A stretch of DNA of 64,000 nt, from contig NC_081338.1 of NCBI RefSeq assembly GCF_022539665.2, positions 6,312,446-6,376,445 on the forward strand, written 5' to 3'. This DNA is from Daphnia carinata (taxonomy: Eukaryota; Arthropoda; Branchiopoda; Diplostraca; Daphniidae). Below the pieces are notes generated by a model. The model saw nothing but the letters and a program-made list of their open reading frames with translations. It had not been told where the DNA came from and searched no databases. The number at the start of each line of letters is the position of its first letter. Position 1 is the first letter of the stretch. The position numbers and the translations under genes were made by a program. Shown here piece by piece: positions 33,850 through 45,649 of this stretch.

Positions 33850-35525
33850 AACCCGTTGTACATACCACCATGCTTTTATGTAGTGTCAACCAGTCCTGCA
33901 ACAAAACAAAAGCATTCCGGTTCTTGTAATCTGGTGACGATCTAAAGACACGAACACAGAAAATAACTTTGTCACTTTGAGCATAAAATATTGAATTTTG
34001 CTGCTTGCCAATATTTGAAATTGACGTTTGCTGTTTCGAAATAAACTTTTTAATTCCTTAAAAAAATATTTTTACCTATTTATGTATGGGTAGAAATTGG
34101 GCTGTAATCGTAAAATAATTGGAAATATTTCAAATTTTCACGGTGACAGCTTCCTTGTCAGGTGATTCTGGTTTTAGGGCGTCTTCTATTGACGATGTGT
34201 TTGACCGGAGACATGAGACATACTAGAATATGTGTGCTATGCAAATTGAACAGCATTCATTTATCGATCGACTCAAAATGGTGAAATAGGTTGGGATGAT
34301 GAACGCTTCGTCACCACAGCGGTTAGTTTTGCTAATACAAAAACTTGAATCCCGCACGAGATACCAGTTCATCACATGCGGACTCGTTAAACTCATTTTG
34401 CATTCTGTACATAAGAATTTGCTTCATACCAATTTTGGTAACCACATTATTGCAGTAAACAAAAAAAAAGGAATGGATGTATCAGCATGCAACAGGGTAT
34501 TCCACGTGGGTCGATGTTTCTGTTTTTAATGTGGTCCAGCAGTGGCAATTCGCTTCGGTCGTCTTTCCAAATTCAACTTGCTGGTCGTTGACCGACGTGC
34601 TGATTATTTTAATCGGCTTGTAATGGGCATCCCACCACTCACGAACTAATGGAAACTAAAGCCATCGCGTTAATGGGGAAACGAAGTTTTAAATCAATTA
34701 CATGAAATGTGTTTTCTGGTTTGTAAAACTCGTGCAAGATACTTGTCTTAATTTAGGTACTGGAATTGGTTGGACGGTTGCCAATGGTCTTACCATTAGT
34801 TGTTTGCAAAATAATCACCAGTTTCTTCTTTTTTTTTTAAATATAACTATTGCTTCGATTTGGGTGGGGGAGCTTTAGGACATTGCATTTCAATTGTATG
34901 CAAATTCACTGTGAATACCAGATTAAAATGAGCACGCCATTATTCCCAATTTCGCCACTTTACTGATGGTGATAATGCACGTCCACATAAAGAAGAAAAC
35001 TTAACATGTAGGAGATAACGGGGTACGAGATTCCTTTTGCATTGCCGGTATGCCTGATAAGGTGTTGATCACTGAGAGAACTGGAAAGAGACGCACGAGT
35101 TCACTACTTATTTTAATCTGAATTTTCTTCTAGATTCCTCATACATTTTGAGTTGTAGCTTAAAATAACTGGAAACACCCATGACCCTTCAGTACAAAGG
35201 CAGGATGAGCAGACACTTCGAAACAACTTCAATACAACATTGTCATATTGCTGACATTTATCTTATAAAATAATATATCGATATATTTCAATGACAACTT
35301 GACAAAATAAAAGCTCATATTTTGCAGGTACCATTTATTTAGTTTTGCTCTTGTTCCAATTGAACAGATATAAAAATGCGTTAAACACAGAAAGCAATAT
35401 CAATTATTCCATCGCTCAGCGGGAATTATTATTTTAATAATTTAGTTAGCAAAAGAAAAGTTCATGATCTAAAGGAAGAAATGGAACAACAAAATATTTT
35501 TCAGACAGTTTAGGTCTTGGCTATC
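33850..35525. other. Gene-free interval
   Basis: AT-rich spacer between genes C and D. No supported coding frame or repeat family found. Confidence 0.45.
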
Positions 35526-35532
35526 TCTTTTC

Positions 35533-36294
35533 TTAGACACGGACCCTGGGTTTGAATGGCCTTTTAGGCAAATCGGTGATATTGGGAAAGCTGGGCGGCA
35601 TAGCTGGTTTTAAATCTGTAACTGTTGCTGCAACAGATGCTGGACAATAAACGTAAGGGAAACCTGCTGGAGTGCAACCCAAGACAGTCATTATAGTGTA
35701 ACCACTAGTCGAGATTGTGGTTTCCGTAAAGGTGCCCGTCAATGTTGTCGTTTCCTGGACAGTCAAACCCAAACAGGAAAGGAACTGGCTGAGATTGACG
35801 GTGGATTGGCCGCAATTGCCAACCGTGATGAGATTGCCGGGGTTGGCTGCCAGCTGACGGAAAAGGTTCTGCGTGTTAACATAGGAATCGTCAAACGAAC
35901 TCACAACATTTTTTCCCTTAAAAATGCCCAGTGAATTAATTGTCTGGGGAACGCTCGTCGTTTCTATCCTGAATCCGTCAAATAATAAAAATAAATTAGA
36001 AAAATTCTTTGTATTTAAGTTATTATGAAAAATGATTTACGGGAGAACGGCCGATGGTGCAACTTCCAGATCGTCATCGAATTGAATAATTGAGGGTCTC
36101 TCTTCCATGCCACGCTTGCGTCGGCATTGAGAAACAAGGCCGGATGTAATGTAGCAAGTCTCAGGCTTGAACAGTATTGTACTTGCCACCTCAAAGGTGA
36201 AAGCTGTTGCTGGGGGAAGCAGCGGTCCTTCGTGAAGATTGATACTTGCCCAGGTCGAAGACAATAGGCCAGCCAAGAATAAGTATGCAAACAT
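35533..36294 (-). CDS. RRKR-family secreted protein D
   Basis: Function unknown. Exons 36,294-36,041 and 35,968-35,533, phase-2 intron of 72 bp. Signal peptide MFAYLFLAGLLSSTWA, then SINLHEGPLLPPATAFTFEV, PETCYITSGLVSQCRRKRGM and EVAPSAVLP. Exon 2 has SSFDDSYVNTQNLFRQLAA, VGNCGQSTVNLSQFLSCLGL (VGDC has become VGNC), TGTFTETTISTSGY and GCTPAGFPYVYC. The tail of about 34 residues is Pro-rich and basic at the end (KRPFKPRVRV). The start was chosen for the signal peptide; the ATG at 36,360 adds a non-signal stretch. Confidence 0.83.
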
Positions 36295-36371
36295 CTTGAG
36301 AAAGCTTCTAAGGACGACTTGTTGAATCTCGAAGAGTCCGAATGACACAGCTTGGTACACGTCTCACTGCT

Positions 36372-36380
36372 CTATTTATA
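36372..36380 (-). promoter_or_regulatory. TATA box of gene D
   Basis: TATAAATAG on the minus strand, about 78 bp before the ATG at 36,294. Confidence 0.55.
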
Positions 36381-36389
36381 TGCGATGGC

Positions 36390-38290
36390 AATTCCATCCA
36401 ACATTTCCGCGTTCTATTTGTACAAGAACATTGTTAGATAGAAATAAAAAGATAAACAGATTCAAAGCTTACCTACTTTTTTTGGTTCCAAAAATTAAAT
36501 TCTGCAAGATCTTGTCTTGCAGAAAAAACCAGTTGGATGTCCTGCGTGTCGTCTAATATAAACCGCCAGTTTTGTGTACGATGGATTACGATCTGAGGGC
36601 GACAGGGAAAAATTGTTACCACCTGCATGGGGAAGCAAAACCAATATTATTTTTTGTCTCGTCTAATAAAATTTGGCATTGTTTTTTTTTTTTTTTGTTG
36701 GTGGATGGCCCCGTATCGCACGATCACTGTTGCTTCACTTGCAATTGCGATTTTTCTGGCTCGTCTAATATCATAAAGTGTCATCAGTAATACACCAAGG
36801 GCGAATAACCTGATGATCAATCTTGTCAAAATTTTTTGTATCTGAGCTGAAAGATTCGCCGAAGCCAATATTTTGCAAGTTGCGTGACAACCAAAAGGAC
36901 AAATGCAAATACGCAAAGGACATAGCAGAATGACGCCGAACTCATTTGACTTGTCTCGCACCAAAAATGCACGCTATCCGATCAGTTTGGTCAACGTCAC
37001 GCCTTTTCTTTTGGATCTGTCGAGCACTAACGGAACCTTTATCCAGTTGTCGCCTGTATACAGATTTTCGTATGATCTAATTCACGCAAAACGAAACTTT
37101 TGAAAAGCAGCACATATCAGCGCAAACCTGGATTGCCATTTATGTATAAGTGGGAAATATAATCACGACCCAAAACCAAATAAATTATTTGCTGGAAAGA
37201 AGTCTCAGCAGCGGAGATGTCAGTGCTCGGTTTCGTGAGATGTAGGCTTCGATTAAAGGATACAAAATAGGGATGAAATATTTTGATCAAACCAACCCGC
37301 CTAGATAATTTCTTGTTTGCTAAATTGAGGCTAAGATCGGGTCAAACCGTTTTTCTTGTGACATTGAACATTTTTTGGCGTAAAAAAAAAGACTTTGTAA
37401 CGATCTGGGGGTTCAAGAAATGTGTTGACAGCATTCATCATGTGGTCGATAGTTGAAAAAAAAACCTGTTTCCTTCGCAACGCTAACTGAAAATACATGA
37501 AAGCTTGCCATTCTTGTCAACGTATGGCTGACAGGAAGGCATTTATATTGCAACGTGTCAAGTTAGCACAACGTAACCGACATGGAAAAATCAAACGTCC
37601 AATCCTACGGCTGTTCTACGGAAATAGTCGCAATACTCGAATATATCATATACCTCAATTTTGAAGGCAGTTTGACAAGGAGAAAGGTAGAAGGACTCCT
37701 TGAAAAAAGAAACCGTTATCTCTTATTTGATTATACGGGTATTTGAAAACATGAACTCTAAGGTATAAACTTGTGTTCGACTTTTGGTCAATTCATTTTT
37801 TTTTGCACTTTGATTTTGAATTTTATAGCATTTACGTTGCCTGTATCTTAGGCTACGACAGTTTCACCCGTAAAACAAAAACAGGTAGGCTCATGTAAAA
37901 ATTCCTGTCAATACCGTTGGCATCGAAATTTCGTCGAACTGGCTTCACGCCATTTTTACTTGTATCTGAAATCAAACACGATATGGAATGAATTTAGCTC
38001 GTCACATAGGAGACACGAAACGAGAATGGTTCTACCAATTTGGCGTTCCAAACAACATTTATGTTTGGAATGTCAAATTCTTTTGGTTGAGTTAGAACGA
38101 GAAAATGTGGGACATGTCAACTTAAAGGAAGTATGAGAATTTAAGCGGCACGCGTTGATTGCAACCGAATATTTCAGTCTCAACGTACGTGTTCTTTTCG
38201 AATTCCCCCATATGATTTGACAGTTCATGCTGCAGAGATGAGCCATCAGTCAATTGCCATCACTCGAATATGAGACTCGTCAAATATGTT
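36390..38290. other. Gene-free interval
   Basis: Spacer between divergently transcribed genes D (minus) and E (plus). No supported frame. Several homopolymer T and A runs. Confidence 0.45.
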
Positions 38291-38297
38291 TATGTTT

Positions 38298-38620
38298 AAT
38301 CACTACAATTGATGAATTTCTAATCAAACATCATACCTTTAAGCACTGAGTAAATCTTGATGTGATGAGTGGCTCTGGTAATCAATTTCCCCTTATCACT
38401 TTGCATCCAGTGGCAGATCTTTTACTTTTCCCAGTATTTTTAGAGTGCAGCCAAAGATGTGGACTTGATTTTAACTGCAAGGTGAAAAGAATCAGGACAA
38501 GCAGACGACAATAAAAAAATTCTTTGGACAAAGAACAACAAGAAAATCAATTTTATGAACAGAAAAAAGAAGAACGACAAAATGTTCTCAGATCGATGAC
38601 TTCAGATGATTGTAAAACCG
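38298..38620 (+). repeat. Upstream block, copy 1 (before gene E)
   Basis: Runs from 'AATCACTACAATTGATGAAT' through 'GTGATGAGTGGCTCT', 'GTGCAGCCAAAGA' and 'ACAAGAAAATCAATTTTATG' to 'CTCAGATCGATGACTTCAGA'. The same block recurs at 40,920-41,242, 41,705-42,030 and 42,466-42,790. It ends about 230 bp before the gene E start codon. Noncoding. Confidence 0.85.
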
Positions 38621-38734
38621 GAATTCCTTTATTTTTTTTTTTTTGTCAACCAGTTCTTTTTACACTTGCAAAATAAAAGAATGCACATCGGGTGGCTCAT
38701 CACCTTGCCATATGCAGAACACATCCTGCTTGCA

Positions 38735-38742
38735 TATAAAAG
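38735..38742 (+). promoter_or_regulatory. TATA box of gene E
   Basis: TATAAAAG, about 110 bp before the ATG, in a stretch nearly identical to that before gene F. Confidence 0.65.
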
Positions 38743-38847
38743 AGTGAGAAGACCTGCAGAAAAACATCGCCTCTTCAGTCAGTCTCGACTATTGTCCGGT
38801 TCAACTCGCTTCAGTCGATTATCCTCAAGTAAACTCTTTTTCTCACA

Positions 38848-39506
38848 ATGTCTAATATCATTTTCGTATCTTTCTTGATTGTCTGCTGTGTATCGTCTGC
38901 TTGGGCAAGCCTCAATCTTCATGGAGCACCGCTTCTTGAGGGGCTGACTTCTTACACCATCGAGGTAAAGACAAGCCAAGTGACAAAGAAACATACTTGT
39001 TACATTACATCCGGCGTGGTTACCCAATGTCGGCGAAAACGTGGCATGGAAGAGAAAATCGAATATGGAGATTTCGAGATTCAACCATCAGCCGTCATTG
39101 GGTAAACAAATATTACTTCCTCTTTTGTACAACATAAAATTCCTTTCAAAATATTTTGTTATCGAAATGTAGAATTGAAGCCACTCCCGTTCCTCGTGCA
39201 TTGAACCCGATGAATTTCTACAATTCTGAAAAGGTTATCGGCTCATTCGACGATTCGTATTTCAACTCTCAGAATATTTTCCGACAAATCGCTGCTAAGG
39301 GCCGTAGCAATAAGATCACAGTCGGTGATTGCGGCCAATCCACCGTCAATCTCAGCGAGTTCCTTTCTTGCTTGGGCATGACTGTTCAAGAGACCACAGT
39401 TTTGACGGCCACTTTTACAGAAATCGAAACCACGACTTCGGGAACCGCTACAATGACTGTCAAGGGTTGTACACCAGCAGGTTTCCCTTACACTTATTGC
39501 CCTTAA
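38848..39506 (+). CDS. RRKR-family secreted protein E
   Basis: Function unknown. Exons 38,848-39,101 and 39,173-39,506, phase-2 intron of 71 bp. Signal peptide MSNIIFVSFLIVCCVSSAWA, then SLNLHGAPLLEGLTSYTIEV, KHTCYITSGVVTQCRRKRGM and FEIQPSAVIG. Exon 2 has GSFDDSYFNSQNIFRQIAAK, VGDCGQSTVNLSEFLSCLGM, TATFTEIETTTSG and GCTPAGFPYTYCP, and ends right after the last Cys-Pro. It therefore shows the minimal domain without the variable tail of the minus-strand copies. It is a recent duplicate of gene F; the two share the promoter and 3' flank. Confidence 0.85.
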
Positions 39507-40500
39507 ATAGAATGAATTCAGCTATAGCCAGGTTAATGCTTCCACATCCTGCATTTCGAATTCGTTAATGGTAAATGACTTGTGCAATTCCCTCCCGATT
39601 CCTGGTAATGGAAAAAATTACTTCAAGCCAACACCTTAAAGATTATTTTGGAAAGAATAATCTTTCTGGAGGATCATCTGCTGAACTTTGATAAGGTCTT
39701 GATATGTGTACTTTTCCATTGTTTTTTGTTACTTGTTATCTAAGTTATTTAGTACCTCCTTTCCCTGCCTTTTTAAAAATCAACTCCAATTTTTGCCTAT
39801 CTAAAATATTTTCTTCTTCTGTTTCTATTATACGGACTTTTTCCACATCAATAAAAGATTCTTGCAGCAAAAACGTGTTTATTCCTAGCAATGTTTTTTA
39901 TCCTATCATGTACAACTAGCTAAAATAATGGGGGAAAGTGAACTGAACCAATAAAACATTTTGTGGAAATGATATTCTTTGGGAAAAAGGATAGGTGTAC
40001 ACTTAGGTTTCTTCAATCTTTTAATAGTGATGCAAAAATATTACAATAAGCTTGTCAGCATCACTAATGCAACAGGAATAAAATAAATCAATATACCATT
40101 AAATTTATACCATCACCTGGAAAAACATTGAATCCAAGTAGCTTAATATCTGAACTAACGGTCCATAAAATAAACTGGGTGGAGTTTGCATCTACAATTT
40201 TACTGTCCCAAGAACTGGCATCCCTAGAGCATCATTCTGCCCTTTTGTTTCTGTTGTTGTTGCACAACAATTCCTAGATATTTCTATATATATATAGACT
40301 GATATTCATTCATATATATATATATGGACAGAAACAAACTAAAGTATGTAATCATATTTTTTTATTGATTACAAAGTTACCTGCAATCAAACAATGAATG
40401 AGAATCCCATCAAACGAATAGGGGAACTAGTTTAAGCAAAGACTAAATGAGGTGCTTGATAGCGTATCAAACATTCCGTCAGTTCCAAACTAATGAACTA
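39507..40500 (+). repeat. 3' flank of gene E, duplicated after gene F
   Basis: Noncoding. The sequence after gene E (for example 'GCTATAGCCAGGTTAATGCT', 'AATAAAAGATTCTTGCAGCA' and a TA microsatellite at 40,285-40,325) reappears at about 43,690-44,600. 'AATAAA' near 39,850 is the likely polyadenylation signal. Confidence 0.7.
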
Positions 40501-40519
40501 AAAAAAAATAAATAAAAAT

Positions 40520-42790
40520 AAGTGCATTCTTACGTTTGGGCAAACGATCACGATATGCCACAAGATTCGTCTTCCATCACATGGCAAAATAAATAGTATA
40601 TCCCAGATTCCTGTGAGCCTAATATGACAGAAAAGAGTCAAGGTCCATCTAAAGAGATTGGGTGTTGTCAATCTGAAGTTAAAACTGCATGCAATCGGTT
40701 TTCCCCCGAATTTCATTCTCAGCTCAAAATTAATTCCCTCTGCAACACGAGTCCCATGTTATTTCAATAACATCAGCGACTCGAGTAGCAACAAAAACTT
40801 ACAAAAGTTAAGGGCGTGTATGAATTACAAATTAAGTTCACAATCTTCTTTGACCTCTCATAGTTCATATACTATCGTAAGAGTTAAAATGAGATTCGAT
40901 TGGTCAAATATGGATATGCCCAATCACTACAATTGATGAATTTCTAATCAAACATCATACCTCTATGCACTGAATGAATGTTGATGTGATGAGTGGCTCT
41001 CGTAATCAATTTCATCTTAGTACTTTGCATCCAGTGGCAGATTTTTTAATTTTTCCAGTTTTTTCAGAGTGCAGCCAAAGACGTGGACTTTATTTTAACT
41101 GCGAGATGAAAAGAATCAGTGTAAGCAGACAACGATATAAAATATTCTTTGGACAAAGAACAACAAGAAAATCAATTTTATGAAAAGAAAAAAGAAGAAC
41201 GACAAAATGTTCTCAGATCGATGACTTCAGATGATTGTAAAACCATAGAACCTCAACAAGGTGACCCTTCGATATAACAACCGGTCAGTCAGCTAAAAAA
41301 AAACATTGCAATAAGTGCATTCTTACATTCGGGCAAACGATCAAGATTCACCACCATATTCGTCTTCCATCATAGGGCGGGGAAAAAATCGTACTTCCCA
41401 GATTTCTGTTGGCGTAATATGACAGAAAAGAGTCGATGCCAATCTAAAGAGACTTAGTGTTGTCAATATGAAGGTAAATCTGCATGAAATCGGTTTTCCC
41501 CGAATTTCATTCTCAGCTCAAAATTAATCCCTCTGCAACACGAGTCCCATGTTATTTCGATAACATCCGCGACTCGAGTAGCAACAAAAACTTACAAAAG
41601 TTAAGGGCGTGGATGAATTACAAATTAAATTCACAATCTTCTTTGACCTCTCATAGTTCATATACTATCGTAAGAGTTAAAATGAGATTCGATTGGTCAA
41701 ATATGGATATGCCCAATCACTACAATTGATGAATTTCTAATCAAACATCATACCTCTATGCACTGAATGAATGTTGATGTGATGAGTGGCTCTCGTAATC
41801 AATTTCATCTTAGTACTTTGCATCCAGTGGCAGATTTTTTAATTTTTCCAGTTTTTTCAGAGTGCAGCCAAAGACGTGGACTTTATTTTAACTGCGAGAT
41901 GAAAAGAATCAGTGCAGACAACGATATAAAATATTCTTTGGACAAAGAACAACAAGAAAATCAATTTTATGAAAAGAAAAAAGAAGAACGACAAAATGTT
42001 CTCAGATCGATGACTGATGATTGTAAAACCATAGAAAAAAGGTGAATATAACAACCGGTCATAAGCATTGCATTGTTACATTTGGGCAAACGATCAAGAT
42101 TCACCACCATATTCGTCTTCCACCACAGAGCGGTAAAAATCGTATTTCCCAGATTCCTGTTAGCCTAATAAGACGGAAAAGAGCTAACGTCCATCTAAAG
42201 AGATTAAGTGTTGTCAATATGAAGTTAAAACTGCATGCAATCGGTTTTCCACCGAATTTCATTCTCAGCTCAAAATTAATGCCCTCTGCAACACGAGTCT
42301 CATGTTATCTCGATAACATTAGCGACTCGAGTAGCACCAAAAACTTACAAAAGTTGAGGGCGTGGACGAATTACAAATTCAGTTCACAACCTACCTTGAC
42401 TTCTCGTAGTTGAGATACTATCGTATAAGAGTTCAAATGAGACTCGAAGGTCAAATATGGTTATGTTCAATCACTACAATTGATGAATTTCTAATCAAAC
42501 ATCATACCTCTAAGCACTGAGTAAATCTTGATGTGATGAGTGGCTCTGGTACTCAATTTCCCTTTAGCACTTTGCATCCAGTGGCAGATCTTTTGTTTTT
42601 TTCCAGCTTTTTCAGAGTGCAGCCAAAGATGTGGACTTGATTTTGACTGCGAGGTGAAAAGAATCAGGACAAGCAGACGACAATAAAAAAATTCTTTAGA
42701 AAAAGAACAACAAGAAAATCAATTTTATGAACAGAAAAAAGAAGAACGACAAAATGTTCTCAGATCGATGACTTCAGATGATTGCAAAAC
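40520..42790 (+). repeat. Three tandem units of ~720 bp upstream of gene F
   Basis: Units about 40,520-41,242, 41,313-42,030 and 42,064-42,790. Each begins near 'GGGCAAACGATCA', includes 'AATTTCATTCTCAGCTCAAA' and 'TTACAAAAGTT(A/G)AGGGCGTG', and ends in the upstream block with 'CTCAGATCGATGACT'. Only the last is followed by a gene (F). The open frames inside are shared by the units but look noncoding. The units are evidently duplicated promoter-side DNA. Confidence 0.85.
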
Positions 42791-42903
42791 CGGGATTCGT
42801 TATTTCTTTTTTTGCTAACCAGTTCTTTTTACACTCGCAAAATAAAAGAATGCACATCGAGTGGCTCATCACCTTGCCATATGCAGCACACATCCTGCTT
42901 GCA

Positions 42904-42911
42904 TATAAAAG
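42904..42911 (+). promoter_or_regulatory. TATA box of gene F
   Basis: TATAAAAG, about 110 bp before the ATG, in the duplicated promoter. Confidence 0.65.
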
Positions 42912-43016
42912 AGTGAGAAGACCTGCAGAAAAACATCGCCTCTTCAGTCAGCCCCGACTACTGTCCGGTTCAACTCGCTTCAGTCGATTCTCCTCAAGTA
43001 AACACTTTTTCTCACA

Positions 43017-43685
43017 ATGTCTAATATCATTTTCGTATCTTTCTTGATTGCCTGCTGTGTATCGTCTGCTTGGGCAAGCCTCAATCTTCATGGAGCACCG
43101 CTTCTTGAGGGGCTGACTTCTTACACCATCGAGGTAAAGACAAGCCAAGTGACAAAGAAACATACTTGTTACATTACAACTGGCGTGGTTAACCAATGTC
43201 GGCGAAAACGTGGCATCGAAGAGAAACCCGAATATGAAGGTTTCGACATTCAACCATCAGCCGTCATTGGGTAAACACAATTTGCTTCCTCCTTTGTACA
43301 ACACAGAAGTCCTTTTAAAAACATTTTGTCGTCGTAAAATAGAATTGAAGCAACTCGCGTTCCTCGTGCACTGAACCCGATTAATTTCTACAATTCCGGA
43401 AAGGTTATCGGCTCATTCGACGATTCGTATTTCAACTCTCAGAATATTTTCCGACAAATCGCTGCTAAGGGCCGTAGCAATAAGATCACAGTCGGTGATT
43501 GTGGCCAATCTACCGTCAATCTCAGCGAGTTCCTTTCTTGTCTGGGCATGACTGTTCAAGAGACCACAGTTTTGACGGCCACTTTTACAGAAATCGAAAC
43601 CATGACTTCGGGAACCGCTACAATGACCGTCAAGGGTTGTACACCAGCAGGTTTCCCTTACACTTATTGCCCTTATAGTGAATGA
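43017..43685 (+). CDS. RRKR-family secreted protein F
   Basis: Function unknown. Exons 43,017-43,270 and 43,343-43,685, phase-2 intron. Almost identical to gene E: signal peptide MSNIIFVSFLIACCVSSAWA, site NQCRRKRGIEEKPEYEG, then VGDCGQSTVNLSEFLSCLGM and GCTPAGFPYTYCP. The family stop codon after CP is changed to TAT, so the protein gains three residues (YSE) before TGA at 43,683. In this copy the Met after RRKRG is Ile. Confidence 0.85.
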
Positions 43686-43689
43686 ATTT

Positions 43690-44735
43690 AGCTATAGCCA
43701 GGTTAATGCTTCCACATCCTGTATTTCGAATACGTTAATGGTAAAAGACTTGTGCAATTCCTTCCCGATTCCTGGTAGTGGAAAAAATTACTTCAAGCCA
43801 ACACCTGAAAGATTATTTTTGAAAGAGCAACCTTTGAATCATCTGCTGAAATTTGATAAGGTATTGATGTGTACTTTTCCATTGTTTTTCGTTATTTGTT
43901 TAAGTTATTTAGTGCCTTGTTTCCATGCCTTTTAAAAACAACTCCAGTTTTTGCTATCTAATATTTTCTTCCTCTGTTTCTATTATACGGACTTTTTCCA
44001 CACAAATAAAAGATTCTTGCAGCAAAAACGTGTTTATTACTAGCAGTATTTTTTATCCTATCATTTTCAACTAGCTAAAATAATGGAGGACATCAAACTG
44101 GACCAATAAACATTTTGTGGAAATGGTATTCCTTGGGAAAAAAGGATTGGTGTACACTTAAGTTTCTTCAAACTTTTTAGAGTAATGCAAAATTATTACA
44201 ATAAGCTTGTTTGCATAACTAATGCAACATAAATAAAATAAAACAATATACCATTAAGTTGATTCCAATCAGCTGGAAAAACAGTGAATCCAAGTAGCTT
44301 AATATCTGAATTGACGGTCCATAAAATAAACTGGGTGGAGATTTTGCATCTATCATTGTTACTCAACCCCAAGAACTGGCATCCCGGGAGCACCATTCTG
44401 CCTTTTTGTCTCGCTTGTTGTAGTACAACAATTCCTAGATAACTCTATATATATACAGACATATTCATGTACAGTATACATATATATTTGGACAGAAGCA
44501 AACTAAAGTGTGTAAACATGTCATTTTATTGATTATAAAGTTACCTGAACTCAAGCAGTTAAGGAGAACCCCACCAAAAGATTAGGGAAACAAGTTTAAG
44601 CAAAGACCAAATGAGGCATCTCCTTTAGAGCAAATAATAAGGCAACGAAATAGTTTAAACATTAGGAATACCATAGATGCCATCGTTAGTCATCGTTTTC
44701 GCCGTAGTAAAACGAGAGATTCATCCTGGACTACT
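43690..44735. repeat. 3' flank of gene F (duplicate of 39,507-40,500)
   Basis: Noncoding duplicate of the flank of gene E. A TA-rich microsatellite lies at 44,440-44,495. No other feature before gene G. Confidence 0.65.
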
Positions 44736-44742
44736 TTAATTA

Positions 44743-45557
44743 TCAAATCATTTTGATTTGATAGATCTTCGATTCAACACGTTTTTCCTTATTGATTGTT
44801 CCGGTCGACCTGGAAGCTGTCAACGACGACTGTGCAGTGGCTGATCCGGCAATTCTTTTCAACGGCGGTCCATAATGTGTGACAGAGTACGAAATTTCTC
44901 TAACAGACGCAGTTGCTGGACAATAAGTGTAGGGGAAAGCTGTTGGGGTACAACCCAACACGGTCATTGTAGTATAACCGGAAGACAAGGTTTCAGTTTG
45001 TCTAAAGGTGGCCGTCAATGTTGTTGTTTCTTGAAGAGTCATGCCCAAACAGGAAAGGAACTGACTAAGATTGACAGTAGACAACCCACAATCACCGACT
45101 GTGATTTTATTGCTACGATGTTTAGCAGCAAGTTGTCGGAAAATGTTAACCGAGGCGGAATACGAGTTGTCGAACGAACTGCGAACTGTTTCCGAATTAT
45201 ATCGTTTCGTTGTCAAACGTGGAGCACGTGTAGTTTCAATCCTATGTTGATTAATTTCATTTGTTAAAACAGCACCAATTTATCCAAGAAATCAAATTAA
45301 TACCCGATAACAGCTGATGGTGCAATGTCGAGGTCGTCATCGAAGGAAATGATTCGCGGTTTTTCTTCTACTCCTCGCTTTCTTCGACATTGAGATACCG
45401 AAGCGGACGTAACGTAACAAGGAGTCGGTTTGATCAGCGTCGTCGTCAAAATTTCGAAGGTAAAAGAAGTTGCACCTTGGAATAATGGCCCTTCAGTAAA
45501 GTAGGCCCATGTAAATGACTGCAAGCCGACCAGGAAAGTCAGAACAAAGATGTTCAT
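44743..45557 (-). CDS. RRKR-family secreted protein G
   Basis: Function unknown. Exons 45,557-45,304 and 45,241-44,743, phase-2 intron of 62 bp. Signal peptide MNIFVLTFLVGLQSFTWA, then YFTEGPLFQGATSFTFEI, PTPCYVTSASVSQCRRKRGV and DIAPSAVIG. Exon 2 has SSFDNSYSASVNIFRQLAAK, VGDCGLSTVNLSQFLSCLGM, TATFRQTETLSSGYTTM and GCTPTAFPYTYCP. A basic, Ser/Thr-rich tail of about 60 residues follows, ending KIYQIKMI. The start at 45,557 gives the clean signal peptide; the ATG at 45,593 adds twelve residues in frame. Confidence 0.82.
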
Positions 45558-45633
45558 TTTTCTCAGACAAGTTCGAGCAGATCGAATAAGCAAACTGCGA
45601 GAAGGTAATGTTTCAATCTGCTATATGCGGGTT

Positions 45634-45641
45634 CTTTTATA
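45634..45641 (-). promoter_or_regulatory. TATA box of gene G
   Basis: TATAAAAG on the minus strand, about 77 bp before the ATG. Confidence 0.6.
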
Positions 45642-45649
45642 CCTCTCAG

